Assembly: GCA_018715855.1 (NCBI GenBank)
Contig: DVKW01000090.1
Location: forward strand, 1 to 6,114
Origin: Candidatus Galligastranaerophilus intestinigallinarum
Lineage (GTDB): Bacteria > Cyanobacteriota > Vampirovibrionia > Gastranaerophilales > Gastranaerophilaceae
Length of the DNA stretch: 6,114 nt
Direction of reading: 5' to 3'
The first letter of the stretch is position 1. Every line of letters begins with the position of its first letter. The notes under the pieces are model-generated. The model did not search any database and had not been told where the DNA came from. It saw only the letters and a program-made list of their open reading frames with translations. This document shows, in pieces, positions 5,894 to 6,114 of the stretch. Position numbers and translations under genes: made by a program.

Positions 5894-6114
5894 TTTATTT
5901 CATCCCCTAAAAAAACCGGCCCATCCTTACAAACGGAAGCATTTTTGCCGTTTTTAAGCTCAATAATGCACCCTCTGCAAACGCCAATTCCGCATGCCAT
6001 AACTTTTTCCATTGCAATTTGGGTTTTAATGTTGTTTTTAATTCCAAATTCCGTTACCATTTTTAAAACGATTGAAGGGCCGCAAGAATAAATGATATCG
6101 GGTTTTATTTTTTC
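5887..6114 (-). CDS. pyrK: Dihydroorotate dehydrogenase electron-transfer subunit, C-terminal part (5' end outside window)
   Basis: PyrK carries FAD and a [2Fe-2S] cluster and moves electrons from the PyrD FMN to NAD+. Only the last 75 residues are visible, of about 250 usual; the frame is open to the right edge and ends in TAG. The fragment shows the end of the NAD-binding ferredoxin-reductase domain (IIYSCGP at fragment residues 7-13) followed by the family's C-terminal iron-sulfur motif MACGIGVCRGC, with cysteines at fragment residues 41, 46, 49 and 62 (CX4CX2CX12C), then VCKDGPVF at 61-68, matching the PyrK end. All four cluster ligands are present. The spacing before the last Cys is shorter than in Bacillus PyrK. 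The stop overlaps the pyrD start by 7 nt, fitting a coupled heterodimeric-unit partner. The Trp next to the stop is encoded by TGG. Other ferredoxin reductase-like proteins share SCGP, but the cysteine pattern plus pyrD decides the identity. Confidence 0.95.
   Translation of the reverse strand, partial: EKIKPDIIYSCGPSIVLKMVTEFGIKNNIKTQIAMEKVMACGIGVCRGCIIELKNGKNASVCKDGPVFLGDEIKW
5903..5908 (-). promoter_or_regulatory. Ribosome binding site of pyrD inside pyrK
   Basis: AGGGGA lies 9 nt before the pyrD ATG, in the final codons of pyrK. An ATG 10 nt upstream of the pyrD start (5903-5901) is followed after one codon by TAA, so only the ATG at 5893-5891 can open the gene. The pyrK TAG overlaps that start within ATGGTAG. 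Confidence 0.75.

Noticed and set aside
1..6114. Mobile elements, CRISPR arrays, tRNA or rRNA genes, phage or defence genes
   Set aside because: The window is filled end to end by eight pyrimidine genes with uniform composition; no repeats, RNA structures or unrelated coding segments were seen.

Overview
The window is one stretch of a minus-strand operon for de novo pyrimidine (UMP) synthesis. In transcription order (right to left) it holds the pyrK 3' end, then pyrD, pyrE, pyrB, pyrC, pyrF and carA complete, and the carB 5' end. Both end genes run off the window. Together they cover all six steps: carbamoyl phosphate synthetase (CarA+CarB), aspartate transcarbamoylase (PyrB), dihydroorotase (PyrC), NAD-linked class 1B dihydroorotate dehydrogenase (PyrD with the electron-transfer subunit PyrK), orotate phosphoribosyltransferase (PyrE) and OMP decarboxylase (PyrF).

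Packing is very tight. pyrK/pyrD overlap by 7 nt, pyrD/pyrE by 8, pyrB/pyrC by 4 (ATGA), pyrC/pyrF by 4 (ATGA) and pyrF/carA by 16. pyrE and pyrB abut (TAAATG), and carA/carB are 18 nt apart. Every start has a purine-rich Shine-Dalgarno inside the upstream gene or the short gap. There is no non-coding stretch over 18 nt, so no promoter, terminator, attenuator or RNA gene can be placed here. The operon must start beyond the right edge and continue past the left edge.

The DNA is AT-rich (roughly a third G+C by eye) with strong A/T third-position bias. TGA is used as a stop (pyrD, pyrB, pyrC), so this is not the Mycoplasma-type code. PyrDB+PyrK, a short ATCase resembling the Bacillus type with no pyrI adjoining it in this window, a PyrE with a C-terminal CPLC motif, and AGGA/AGGGG ribosome sites suggest an anaerobic low-GC bacterium, most simply a Clostridia-like Firmicute. 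That is inference. The gene order differs from the Bacillus pyr operon.

I see no novel system: this is core metabolism. What deserves a second look is sequence divergence within the enzymes. PyrC is short and lacks the usual N-terminal strands; PyrE has an altered PRPP loop (TTART in place of TTGGS); PyrB has RT in place of the near-universal RH; and PyrD is unusual around its substrate-proximal loops.
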